From positions 716,343 to 780,342 of the forward strand of contig CAWCZO010000011.1 of assembly GCA_963800065.1 (NCBI GenBank): DNA of 64,000 nucleotides, given 5' to 3'. Shown in pieces: positions 27,007 through 33,354 of this stretch; the first letter of the stretch is position 1; each line of letters begins with the position of its first letter. The stretch comes from CAWJFJ01 sp963800065. GTDB taxonomy: Bacteria; Actinomycetota; Acidimicrobiia; Acidimicrobiales; UBA8190. The notes under the pieces are model-generated. The model did no database searches. It saw only the letters and a list, made by a program, of their open reading frames with translations, and was not told where the DNA came from. Position numbers and translations under genes: made by a program.

Positions 27007-27528
27007 TCAGCGGGTGGGGACGAAGAGCTCCTCGAGACGCCCGCATCCGGCGACGACATCGGTCCAGGCGGTGGCGTCGAGGGCCACCAGAGCCAGTGCG
27101 GCGGTGGGGAACCCGGCCTCGAGACGCCGCCGGCCGTCGGTGTCGTCGGTCGAGACGAGAAGCAGCGCCAGGTCGTGGAAGGCGGGGTTGTGGCCCACGA
27201 TCATGACGGCCCGGACCTCGTCGGGAAGGGCACGGAGCCGGGTCACGATGTCGTCGGCGTCGGCCTCGTAGAGCTGGCGTTCGATCTCGAGGGCGACACC
27301 GGCGGCCAGCGCACCGTGGGCGACCTCGGCCGTCCGCAGGGCGCGGACGGCCGACGAGGAGATGACGACGTCCGGTGTCGGTGCGCCCGCCGCCACCCGG
27401 TCGGACAGGTGGGCGGCCACCTCGGCGCTCTGCCGACGGCCGCGTCCGGTGAGCGGGCGGCTGTGGTCGTCGCCGTCGGGTCCCTTCGACGCCGCCTTGC
27501 CGTGGCGGAGGATCCAGAGGTACTTCAC
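27007..27528 (-). CDS. SixA-type histidine phosphatase
   Basis: 173 residues, the short SixA branch of the histidine phosphatase superfamily: MKYLWILRHGKAASKG with the catalytic RHG, DHSRPLTGRGRRQSAEVA, ISSSAVRALRTAE, YEADADDIVTRLRAL, and MIVGHNPAFHDLALLL with the second His. E. coli SixA removes phosphate from phosphohistidine domains, but actinobacterial members are largely uncharacterised. The start at 27528 is a GTG directly before KYLWILRHG. It follows etfA on the same strand by 34 bp and may be cotranscribed. Confidence 0.9.
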   Translation of the reverse strand: MKYLWILRHGKAASKGPDGDDHSRPLTGRGRRQSAEVAAHLSDRVAAGAPTPDVVISSSAVRALRTAEVAHGALAAGVALEIERQLYEADADDIVTRLRALPDEVRAVMIVGHNPAFHDLALLLVSTDDTDGRRRLEAGFPTAALALVALDATAWTDVVAGCGRLEELFVPTR

Positions 27529-27562
27529 CGTCAGCGGCCGGGTCGGCAGCGGGGGACGAGGA

Positions 27563-28534
27563 TCAGCCGCGCGCCTTCAGGGCCTCGATCAACTTCGGGA
27601 CGACCTTGTGGACGTCCCCGACGACGCCGAGATCGGCCACCGAGAAGATGGGGGCGTCGCGGTCCTTGTTGATGGCGACGATGTTCTTCGAGCCCTTCAT
27701 CCCTACCAGGTGTTGGGTGGCGCCGGAGATCCCGCAGGCGATGTAGAGGGTCGGCTTCACCGTCTTGCCCGTCTGGCCCACCTGGTGCGAGTAGGGGACC
27801 CAGCCGGCGTCGACGATGGCGCGGCTGGCGCCGGCGGCGCCGTGGAGGAGCTTGGCCAGCTCCTCGACCATGGCGTAGTGCTCGGCCGACCCGAGGCCCC
27901 GACCGCCGGACACCACGACCTCGGCCTCGTCGAGCTTGGGGCCGGAGCGCTCTTCGACGTGGCGGGCCAGGACCTTGGCCGTGTTGGAGGACCCGAGGTC
28001 GGGAACCGGGGCGGGAACCACCTGGGCGGCGGCCCCGCCGGCCGACTCGGCGGTGAAGGACTTGGCCCGGACCACGAAGATCCAGGGGCGCCCGCCGGTG
28101 AAGCGCGCCGTGGCCACCTGGGCCCCACCGAAGAGGCCGTGCTGGGAGCGGATCTCGTCGCCCTCCACCGTCAGCCCGACCACATTGGTGATCACGGGGC
28201 TGTCGATCTTGGCCGACAGCCGGCCGGCGATGTCGCGTCCGTCGTAGGAGGCGGGGATGAGGATGACGTCGGGCCGGTCGCCGGACTCGATGAGTGCGGC
28301 GATGGCGCCGGCGACGGGCGAACCGGGTAGGGCGTCGGAGAGGTCACCGGCGTCGTAGACGGTGGTGGCACCGAAGTCCCCGAGCGCGCCGGCCACCGAT
28401 GCGGCCCCGCCGCCCCAGGTCACCGCCGCCACCGAGGAACCCAACGACCGCGCTTCGGTCAGAAGCTCGAGGGTGGTGCTGGTGGGGGATCCGTCGGCCA
28501 TTTCGGCGAGGACCCAGATCTTGTCGATCGACAT
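27563..28534 (-). CDS. etfA: Electron transfer flavoprotein alpha subunit
   Basis: 323 residues. The N-terminal domain IWVLAEMADGSPTSTTLELL is followed by the C-terminal FAD-binding region with SGGRGLGSAEHYAM, VPYSHQVGQTGKTVKPTLY and GISGATQHLVGMKGSKNIV, then INKDRDAPIFSVADLGVVGD. It forms a heterodimer with EtfB, takes electrons from acyl-CoA and other dehydrogenases and passes them to the quinone pool, here menaquinone. AGGAG precedes the ATG at 28534. It follows etfB by 65 bp. Confidence 0.96.
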   Translation of the reverse strand: MSIDKIWVLAEMADGSPTSTTLELLTEARSLGSSVAAVTWGGGAASVAGALGDFGATTVYDAGDLSDALPGSPVAGAIAALIESGDRPDVILIPASYDGRDIAGRLSAKIDSPVITNVVGLTVEGDEIRSQHGLFGGAQVATARFTGGRPWIFVVRAKSFTAESAGGAAAQVVPAPVPDLGSSNTAKVLARHVEERSGPKLDEAEVVVSGGRGLGSAEHYAMVEELAKLLHGAAGASRAIVDAGWVPYSHQVGQTGKTVKPTLYIACGISGATQHLVGMKGSKNIVAINKDRDAPIFSVADLGVVGDVHKVVPKLIEALKARG

Positions 28535-28599
28535 CGTGTGTGCTCCTGAGAGTGGTTGTGGTGCGCGACGTGGGTGTCCGGGCGATCAGCGTCCGGTGG

Positions 28600-29379
28600 T
28601 CAGACCAGCTTGAGCTGCTCCAAGAACCGGATGATGCTCTCGAAACCGTCGCCCTCGTCCTCGACGATCTCCCCGGCCTTGCGCTCGTCGGCGGCCGAGA
28701 CGTCGGTGACCTCTTGACGCGATCCGCTCGCCCCCACCTGGGCCGCATCGAGACCGAGGTCGGCCACCGTCAGCTGCTCGAGCGGCTTCGACTTGGCCGC
28801 CATGATGCCCTTGAAGGACGGGTAGCGGGGCTCGACCACACCGGCGGTGACGGTGACCACCGCCGGGAGCGGGCACTCCACCTCGTCGTAGCCCGCTTCG
28901 GTCTGGCGGTCGACGACGACCTTTCCGTCACCGACCGAGACCTTCTTGGCGAACGTGATCGAGGGTAGGCCCAGAAGCTCCGCCAGCTGGACCGGGAACG
29001 TCCCCGTGTACCCGTCGGTCGACTCAGTGGCGGCGATGATGAGGTCGGGTTCGGCCCGGGCGACGGCCTTGGCCAGGACCTTCGCCGTGGACAGGGCATC
29101 GGAGCCCCGGAGGGCGTCGTCACTGACCAAGATGGCCCGGTCGGCCCCCATGGCCAGGGCCGTCCGCAGGCCGGACGTCTCGGCGTTGGGGGCCATCGAC
29201 ACCAGGGTGACGACATCGCCGCCGGCCTGATCGGCCAGTTGGAGGCCCATCTCGACGCCGTAGGCGTCGGAGTCGTCGAGGATCAGCTTGCCTTGGCGGA
29301 CCAGGGTCCGGGTCTCGGGGTCCAGCTCCTGCGGTGCGGCCGGATCGGGGATCTGCTTGACACAGACGACGACGTTCAT
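28600..29379 (-). CDS. etfB: Electron transfer flavoprotein beta subunit
   Basis: 259 residues with the ETF-beta fold: MNVVVCVKQIPDPA, GVEMGLQLADQAGGDVVTLV, ALAMGADRAILVSDD (nucleotide-binding helix), DLIIAATESTDGYTGTFPVQ and PLPAVVTVTAGVVEPRYPSF. It binds AMP/FAD and pairs with EtfA. The order beta then alpha on one strand is the usual one. Presence of etfAB with an enoyl-CoA hydratase and MaoC-type hydratase elsewhere in the window fits a fatty-acid-oxidising aerobe. Confidence 0.96.
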   Translation of the reverse strand: MNVVVCVKQIPDPAAPQELDPETRTLVRQGKLILDDSDAYGVEMGLQLADQAGGDVVTLVSMAPNAETSGLRTALAMGADRAILVSDDALRGSDALSTAKVLAKAVARAEPDLIIAATESTDGYTGTFPVQLAELLGLPSITFAKKVSVGDGKVVVDRQTEAGYDEVECPLPAVVTVTAGVVEPRYPSFKGIMAAKSKPLEQLTVADLGLDAAQVGASGSRQEVTDVSAADERKAGEIVEDEGDGFESIIRFLEQLKLV

Positions 29380-29452
29380 GGCCGCGATTGTCCCCGAGGA
29401 TGGGCACGTCGGACCAATCCGGTCCGCACCCAGGCTCGTTGACGGCCCGGCG

Positions 29453-30199
29453 TCACCCTCGGCCCAGGGCCGCCAGGGCGTCGGTGACCCGGTCCGTGAT
29501 CACGACGTCCACCCCGGCGGCGGCCACCGCCTCCACGTCGTGGCCCTCGTTCACCGTCCAGGTGGCGACGCTCATCCCCATGCCGTGGACCAGGGCCACC
29601 AACGCCGGGGTCACCTGGGTGTGGAACGGGTGGAGGGCGGCGCACCCGATGGACAGGGCCCGGTCGGCGGCCTCGGAGGCGTCGAGGGAGGGATGGACGA
29701 GCAGTCCGGTGGGGACGTCGGGGCCGTCGCGGTGGACGACCGCCAGGGTGGCGGACCAGAACGACGAGACAATGACTTGCGCCGGGCCCCGCCCCGGTGT
29801 CCGGGAGAGCGATTCGAGGGTCGAGACGACCTCCGTGGCCACGGTCTCGGCGGGGTCGAACCCGGGCTCCACGGGGGCGTTCTTCACCTCGACGTTCACG
29901 GCGGCGCCGCCACAGGCCTCGAGGGCCTCGTCCAGCCCCGGCACCCAGGAAGGCAGCTCGCCGGCCCGCAGGGCGTGGATCTGTCCGGCGCCCTCGATCT
30001 CGGCGTCGTGGTGCACCACCAGGCGCCCGTCGGACGTCCGGCGCACGTCGAGCTCCACACCGTCGGCTCCCAGGCGTAGCGCACCGCCGAACGCCTCCAG
30101 GGTGTTCTCACGCCACGGACCGGTCCCCCCACGGTGGGCCAGGACGGTCACGGGCTGCTGGTCCCGCCGGCGGGGCCACGTCACTACCTCGTCGACCAT
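29453..30199 (-). CDS. Glycerophosphodiester phosphodiesterase, upstream region displaced by an insertion
   Basis: 248 residues of the GDPD TIM-barrel: VLAHRGGTGPWRENTLEAF with catalytic His and Arg and metal Glu, DGVELDVRRTSDGRLVVHHD with the Glu-Asp pair and second His, then NVEVKN, the C-terminal VATWTVNEG and VDVVITDR. It cleaves glycerophosphodiesters to glycerol-3-phosphate. The start codon (complement of 30197-30199) lies within the 8-bp target duplication of the element that begins at 30203. A matching leader with AGGAAAGG now sits beyond the element at about 32690-32705, so the gene has lost its own ribosome site and promoter and may be silent. Confidence 0.9.
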   Translation of the reverse strand: MVDEVVTWPRRRDQQPVTVLAHRGGTGPWRENTLEAFGGALRLGADGVELDVRRTSDGRLVVHHDAEIEGAGQIHALRAGELPSWVPGLDEALEACGGAAVNVEVKNAPVEPGFDPAETVATEVVSTLESLSRTPGRGPAQVIVSSFWSATLAVVHRDGPDVPTGLLVHPSLDASEAADRALSIGCAALHPFHTQVTPALVALVHGMGMSVATWTVNEGHDVEAVAAAGVDVVITDRVTDALAALGRG

Positions 30200-30202
30200 G
30201 TC
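30195..30202 (+). repeat. Target site duplication, left copy (ACCATGTC)
   Basis: ACCATGTC directly abuts the left inverted repeat and is repeated exactly at 32682-32689 after the right inverted repeat. Eight bp is the size expected for IS1595-family insertion. Confidence 0.93.
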
Positions 30203-30226
30203 GGGGATTGTCTATCTGGCGTACCC
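30203..30226 (+). repeat. Left terminal inverted repeat, 24 bp
   Basis: Begins GGGGATTGTCTATCTGG and ends CGTACCC. It is the perfect reverse complement of 32658-32681. Confidence 0.95.
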
Positions 30227-30447
30227 AAACAGCGACGAAAGCGCTCGGTGCCCACGGGGTGGTCGCCAAAAGTGACGAGGAGATGCTGGCACTCGCAAGG
30301 ACTGACTGCTACCGTTTTCACAAGTTCACAAGAAGAACGAAGGCCACTCCAGGGCAGGAGTGGCCTTCGGAACTGACCGACTCGGGATACGACCCCGGAC
30401 GGCCCGATGGAACTGGTTTCATTGTACCAGGCCAGAGGACCACTTTG
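30227..30447. other. Non-coding, hairpin-rich segment at the left end of the element
   Basis: No convincing reading frame. It contains a 13-bp perfect stem (30338-30350 with 30357-30369) and a 5-bp stem CTGGT/ACCAG around 30410-30430, and is followed at once by a terminator hairpin. The arrangement could be a short structured RNA, but no known family is recognised. Confidence 0.4.
30338..30369. other. 13-bp perfect hairpin CGAAGGCCACTCC / GGAGTGGCCTTCG
   Basis: Stem arms at 30338-30350 and 30357-30369 with a 6-nt AGGGCA loop. There is no U-tract after it, so it is not a classical terminator; it may be part of a structured RNA or a transposon regulatory hairpin. Confidence 0.7.
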
Positions 30448-30476
30448 GAGCCGCCCCTTCGCCGGGCGGCTCTTTT
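30448..30476 (+). terminator. Rho-independent terminator upstream of the tRNA
   Basis: GAGCCGCCC (30448-30456) and GGGCGGCTC (30464-30472) form a perfect 9-bp stem with a 7-nt loop followed by TTTT. It would stop a plus-strand transcript coming from the left end of the element, 13 bp before the tRNA begins. Confidence 0.75.
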
Positions 30477-30489
30477 CGCGTGGATCGGA

Positions 30490-30574
30490 GGAGGGGTGGC
30501 AGAGCGGACGAATGCAGCCGCCTCCAAAGCGGTAGTACCTCGCGGTACCTCGGGTTCGAATCCCGGCCCCTCCG
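30490..30574 (+). tRNA. Class II tRNA with serine-like body and anticodon CCA
   Basis: A full cloverleaf folds. Acceptor GGAGGGG/CCCCTCC (7 bp, perfect), G73 discriminator, T8 G9, a 3-bp D stem GCA/TGC with a GG-containing loop, anticodon stem GCCGC/GCGGT with loop CTCCAAA so positions 34-36 are CCA (30524-30526), long variable arm GTACC-TCGC-GGTAC, and a TTCGAAT T loop on a 5-bp stem. No CCA tail is encoded. The long variable arm, G73 and D-arm shape are those of tRNA-Ser (tRNA-Trp is class I), yet the anticodon reads the Trp codon UGG. A 7+5 acceptor/T geometry argues against tRNA-Sec. It lies inside a transposon. A partial echo of its variable arm occurs at 30693-30712. Confidence 0.85.
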
Positions 30575-30585
30575 CACAGGGGACT

Positions 30586-30618
30586 GAAAACGGGGACCCA
30601 CAAAGGGTCCCCGTTTTC
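30586..30618. terminator. 14-bp perfect hairpin after the tRNA
   Basis: GAAAACGGGGACCC (30586-30599), loop ACAAA, GGGTCCCCGTTTTC (30605-30618). Outer GGACT (30581) and AGTCC (30626) can add a second helix. The A-run before and T-run inside and after the stem make it a probable bidirectional terminator for the tRNA transcript. Confidence 0.7.
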
Positions 30619-30630
30619 ACGTTTTAGTCC

Positions 30631-30834
30631 ACCTTCGTCATTTCGCTCCTCCAATGTGTTCGGGGTTCCATGCCCAAACGGAAGAGCGGACTTAGCGGTA
30701 CCTCGCGGTTCCCAGAGTATCGGCGCGCTGGTCGCCGGAATCAAGACTCCCAGTGGACAAATCAGTGGATAACCCCCCAAAAACCCACTCTGACCTCCAC
30801 TTCCGCTGTTACACCCTCCTGCGAGAATGGGGGC
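30631..30834. other. Gap between tRNA hairpin and transposase
   Basis: About 200 bp, presumably with the transposase promoter; no clear -35/-10 pair stands out. It includes AGCGGTACCTCGCGGTTCC (30693-30711), a near copy of the tRNA variable-arm region with three bases missing. Confidence 0.4.
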
Positions 30835-31842
30835 ATGGAGATGAACCTGAGCACCCTCGCAAAGCACTTCTCGGACGAGGGTGCGGCCTGGGAACTGGTG
30901 GAGTCGATGCGGTGGCCGAATGGCCCCGTATGCCCCCACTGTGGCGACGTGGGCCGTGCCTACTTCCTCAAGCCCCGCAACGGCGCCCGGACGACCTCCA
31001 CGGGCAAGGTGACCTATCGGCGCCTGTGGAAGTGCAAGGCGTGTCGGAAGCCCTTTTCCGTCCTGGTCGGGACCATTTTTGAGCGGTCCCAGGTTCCTCT
31101 GTCGAAGTGGCTCTTGGCCCTCTACCTGATGTCGGCCAGCAAGAACGGGGTAGCGGCCAACGAACTTCGCCGCACCCTGGGCGTCACCCAGCCGACTGCG
31201 TGGTTCATGCTCCACCGACTGCGCGAAGCGATGCGGGTGGCGTCCTTTGAGACGATGCGAGGCACGATCGTGGCCGACGAGACGTACGTCGGCGGCGACC
31301 CCCTCAAGATGAACGCCAAGGCCAGGGCGCGCTGGAACGGCGAGGGGGTTGATGGCACTCCCATCGTTCCCGGCAGTCGGCCGAACAGCCACACGGACAA
31401 GACACCCGTTTTCTCGCTCATCAACGCCACCACGGGCGAGGTCCGCTCCCAGGTGGTGGCGAACGTGGATGGCGTCACCCTCGGCAAGATCGTCCGGGAG
31501 AACGTGGACACCGCCGGGAGCGTCCTGTGGACCGACGAGGCCAGGTTCTACGAAAAGCTGGGTCGGGAGTTCATCGAACACGCAACGGTGAACCACTCCG
31601 AGGACGAGTACGTGGGCGCCCGTGGACAGACCACGAACCGGGCCGAGGGGTACTTCTCCCAGCTCAAGCGGTCGATTGATGGGACCCACCACCACGTCAG
31701 CCGGGAGCATCTTCACCGGTACGTCACCGAGCACGACTTCCGGTACTCCACCTGCAAGATGAGCGATTCCGCCCGTATGCAGCGCATCATGGAGCAGACC
31801 GAGGGTCGTCGTCTGACGTATCGCCGGGTGACGGCGGCGTGA
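30835..31842 (+). CDS. IS1595-family transposase
   Basis: 335 residues. An N-terminal zinc ribbon (VCPHCGDVG and WKCKACRKPFSVLVGTIFE) is followed by a helix-turn-helix segment (SKNGVAANELRRTLGVTQPT, AWFMLHRLREAM) and an RNase-H-like catalytic core: first Asp in IVADETYVGG (about 141), second Asp in VLWTDEARFYEKLG (about 230), and the last acidic site in TTNRAEGYFSQLKRSIDGTH. It is full length with no disruption, so the element is probably active. The tryptophans at these conserved positions are encoded as normal UGG. The start ATG at 30835 follows GGGGG; an ATG two codons later is an alternative. Its 3' end overlaps the convergent passenger gene by 56 bp. Confidence 0.94.
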   Translation: MEMNLSTLAKHFSDEGAAWELVESMRWPNGPVCPHCGDVGRAYFLKPRNGARTTSTGKVTYRRLWKCKACRKPFSVLVGTIFERSQVPLSKWLLALYLMSASKNGVAANELRRTLGVTQPTAWFMLHRLREAMRVASFETMRGTIVADETYVGGDPLKMNAKARARWNGEGVDGTPIVPGSRPNSHTDKTPVFSLINATTGEVRSQVVANVDGVTLGKIVRENVDTAGSVLWTDEARFYEKLGREFIEHATVNHSEDEYVGARGQTTNRAEGYFSQLKRSIDGTHHHVSREHLHRYVTEHDFRYSTCKMSDSARMQRIMEQTEGRRLTYRRVTAA

Positions 31843-32464
31843 TCTGGTATTGCCAACTGCCAGTCGCGGCGATTTCGCCGCTCTCGACAAGGCGCTTAAG
31901 GCCCTCTTCGCAGGCCAGTTCGTGCATGGGTTCGTAAATCGGATTACGGCCCTCCCGCGTTGCGGCGGTATTGGTCAGAACGGAACCGAGGACTTGATGG
32001 TCAAAATCGTCCCTGGAATCGCTGATCTGAGCGATCGCCTGACGAAGTTGATCGACCTGGTAGTCGACAGGGGGTAGAAGTGGAATCGCACCGCCGGTGC
32101 CAGCGTTCCGGGCCTCCAGGGCGTGGCGATGCAGGTCCAACGCCCGAATGAGATCCCGGTTCGGGTCCTGGTGGAACGGATTCAGACGACTAAACCGATG
32201 TGGTTGCTCTTGGCGCCGATGCTCCTCTTCACGTTCCCGTGTCGCCAACTTGTTATCGGGCAACAGCTCGGGCTTGACCATCGCCAAGACGAATAGGCCC
32301 ATCCCGGCAATTGCGAGGACGACGAACACATAGACCGGCCAAAACGGACGCGGATGCCCAGGCGGGGGCACCGGGGCGGCCGTGTACCAGGTGGCGGCGA
32401 GCCCTAGCATCCCGACGAACACGACCATGCCGGCCGTGGCCCACGTCGCACGGCGCCACTCCAC
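31787..32464 (-). CDS. Passenger membrane protein of unknown function
   Basis: 225 residues from the GTG at 32464, one base after the stop of the 41-codon ORF. Two hydrophobic helices (about 10-27 with AGMVVFVGMLGLAATWY and about 42-62 with VYVFVVLAIAGMGLFVLAMV) form a hairpin in the membrane, followed by a charged cytoplasmic region (REREEEHRRQEQPHRF) and a soluble C-terminal domain with VDYQVDQLRQAIAQISDSRD and MHELACEEGLKRLVESGEI. I recognise no family. It sits in the transposon opposite the transposase and overlaps its 3' end; the base composition is lower in GC than the host. Confidence 0.7.
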   Translation of the reverse strand: MEWRRATWATAGMVVFVGMLGLAATWYTAAPVPPPGHPRPFWPVYVFVVLAIAGMGLFVLAMVKPELLPDNKLATREREEEHRRQEQPHRFSRLNPFHQDPNRDLIRALDLHRHALEARNAGTGGAIPLLPPVDYQVDQLRQAIAQISDSRDDFDHQVLGSVLTNTAATREGRNPIYEPMHELACEEGLKRLVESGEIAATGSWQYQITPPSPGDTSDDDPRSAP

Positions 32465-32465
32465 G

Positions 32466-32591
32466 CTAGGCGTCCTGCTCCGGTTCCTCCTCGTCCTCCA
32501 GGTCGTCCGGATCGACCTCCAGAACACGCTTGAGGTTCTCCTCGAAGGTCCCTGGGACCGAGAAGGTCTCCTCGTCGTCGGGGTCGGGCAT
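32466..32591 (-). CDS. Small acidic ORF (41 residues) in the transposon
   Basis: Reads MPDPDDEETFSVPGTFEENL then a tail with DPDDLEDEEEPEQDA; 18 of 41 residues are Asp or Glu. It ends one base before the GTG of the membrane protein gene, so the two would be translationally coupled. Such a short acidic protein could be an antitoxin-like partner or DNA mimic, but nothing more than size, charge and position supports this. The sole start is the ATG at 32591. Confidence 0.55.
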   Translation of the reverse strand: MPDPDDEETFSVPGTFEENLKRVLEVDPDDLEDEEEPEQDA

Positions 32592-32657
32592 GGCGCTCCT
32601 CACGGGTCTGATGCCAGGGTACCGGGAGGGGGGCCACGACCGGGACTCGCATCCGGT

Positions 32658-32681
32658 GGGTACGCCAGATAGACAATCCCC
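32658..32681 (-). repeat. Right terminal inverted repeat, 24 bp
   Basis: Perfect reverse complement of 30203-30226, ending ...GACAATCCCC at the element boundary. Confidence 0.95.
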
Positions 32682-32689
32682 ACCATGTC
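32682..32689 (+). repeat. Target site duplication, right copy (ACCATGTC)
   Basis: Identical to 30195-30202 and directly abuts the right inverted repeat. Confidence 0.93.
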
Positions 32690-32809
32690 TCGCACCTTTC
32701 CTGCTGTTTCACGCCTTTTCGGTCTCTATGACGTTTGCAGGGGCCGGAGCTTGGGACTAGTTTCACTAACGGTCAATTCACAGGAACACCCCACCCCTGT
32801 GGCCCCTCA
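32690..32809. other. Displaced GDPD leader and whiB1 upstream region
   Basis: Read on the minus strand, AGGAAAGGTGCGAG directly precedes the right duplication copy ACCATGTC, so before the insertion this was the ribosome site and leader of the GDPD gene. It now drives into the element instead. It is notably AT-richer than coding DNA nearby. Confidence 0.5.
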
Positions 32810-32825
32810 TGTGAACTGAGTCACA
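32810..32825. promoter_or_regulatory. CRP-type operator TGTGA-N6-TCACA upstream of whiB1
   Basis: TGTGAACTGAGTCACA carries two perfect CRP half-sites with the standard 6-bp spacer, 44 bp before the whiB1 start. In Mycobacterium tuberculosis the whiB1 promoter is known to be controlled by the CRP homologue Rv3676, so a conserved cAMP-CRP input is a reasonable inference. Confidence 0.7.
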
Positions 32826-32869
32826 AGTTCTGCACCCCCCCGCGGGCGCACGGCATCCGGAGGAAGAGC

Positions 32870-33160
32870 ATGGCACTCATGTGGAACCGGTCGGTCGATT
32901 GGGACGCCGATGACTGGCGCAACCTGGCCTCCTGTCGGCACACCGAACCCGATCTCTTCTTCCCCGTGGGCACCACCGGCCCGGCGATCGAGCAGATCGA
33001 GGCGGCCAAGCGGGTCTGCCAGGCCTGTGAGGCGAACGAGCCGTGCCTCGAGTTCGCCCTCGCCACCAACCAGGAGTCGGGGATCTGGGGTGGGACCTCC
33101 GAGGAGGAGCGCCGCAAGCTCCGCAAGGCGTGGCTGGCGGCGCGCCGGCGGGCCTCCTGA
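32870..33160 (+). CDS. whiB1: WhiB1-type iron-sulfur transcription regulator
   Basis: 96 residues. Four cluster Cys in LASCRHTEPDLFFPVGTTGP, RVCQACEANEPCLEFAL, the turn ESGIWGGTSEEERRKL, and a basic tail LRKAWLAARRRAS for DNA contact. WhiB1 is a [4Fe-4S], nitric-oxide-sensitive factor that binds the primary sigma factor. The ATG at 32870 follows GGAGGAAG; an in-frame ATG three codons later is possible. As in M. tuberculosis (Rv3219/Rv3220c) the gene lies near a pdtaS-type kinase, here with two response regulators between them. A perfect CRP-like site lies upstream. Confidence 0.93.
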   Translation: MALMWNRSVDWDADDWRNLASCRHTEPDLFFPVGTTGPAIEQIEAAKRVCQACEANEPCLEFALATNQESGIWGGTSEEERRKLRKAWLAARRRAS

Positions 33161-33354
33161 CGCACCCCACGACCTGACGCAGCGTCAACCGGAGGCGCCG
33201 TCGACCGGAGGCATCGTCAACCGGCGCCCGGACGCTCGCCGTCCCCTCGACCACGCTCAAGACCACGGCCCGGCCGACCGACACTGAAAGGGTCGTGATG
33301 GGTGCGCCAACGCGCCCCGTCGTCCCGCTCCGAGCGAGATCAGGGGGAAGCCCG

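Larger units (their letters stand above)
30203..32681. mobile_element. IS1595-family transposon with tRNA and membrane-protein passengers
   Basis: A 2479-bp element bounded by 24-bp perfect inverted repeats and an 8-bp direct duplication ACCATGTC, hence intact and probably recent. Order inside: structured region with a 13-bp hairpin (30338-30369), a terminator hairpin (30448-30476), a class II tRNA (30490-30574), another 14-bp hairpin (30586-30618), the IS1595-type transposase (30835-31842), and on the opposite strand a membrane protein gene and a 41-codon acidic ORF. The base composition is visibly less GC-rich than the flanks, indicating a foreign source. IS1595 elements are known to carry passenger genes; a tRNA passenger is not something I know of. 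Confidence 0.93.

Noticed and set aside
30490..30574. Selenocysteine tRNA
   Set aside because: The acceptor stem is 7 bp and the T stem 5 bp, and the anticodon is CCA and not TCA; tRNA-Sec has an 8-bp acceptor and a longer variable arm.
30693..30712. A second tRNA gene
   Set aside because: Only about 20 bp resemble the variable arm; acceptor, D and T arms are absent.
30203..32681. Integron cassette or prophage fragment, because of the hairpins and tRNA
   Set aside because: There is no integrase, attC core or phage structural gene; matching inverted repeats with an 8-bp duplication and an IS1595 transposase explain the whole segment.
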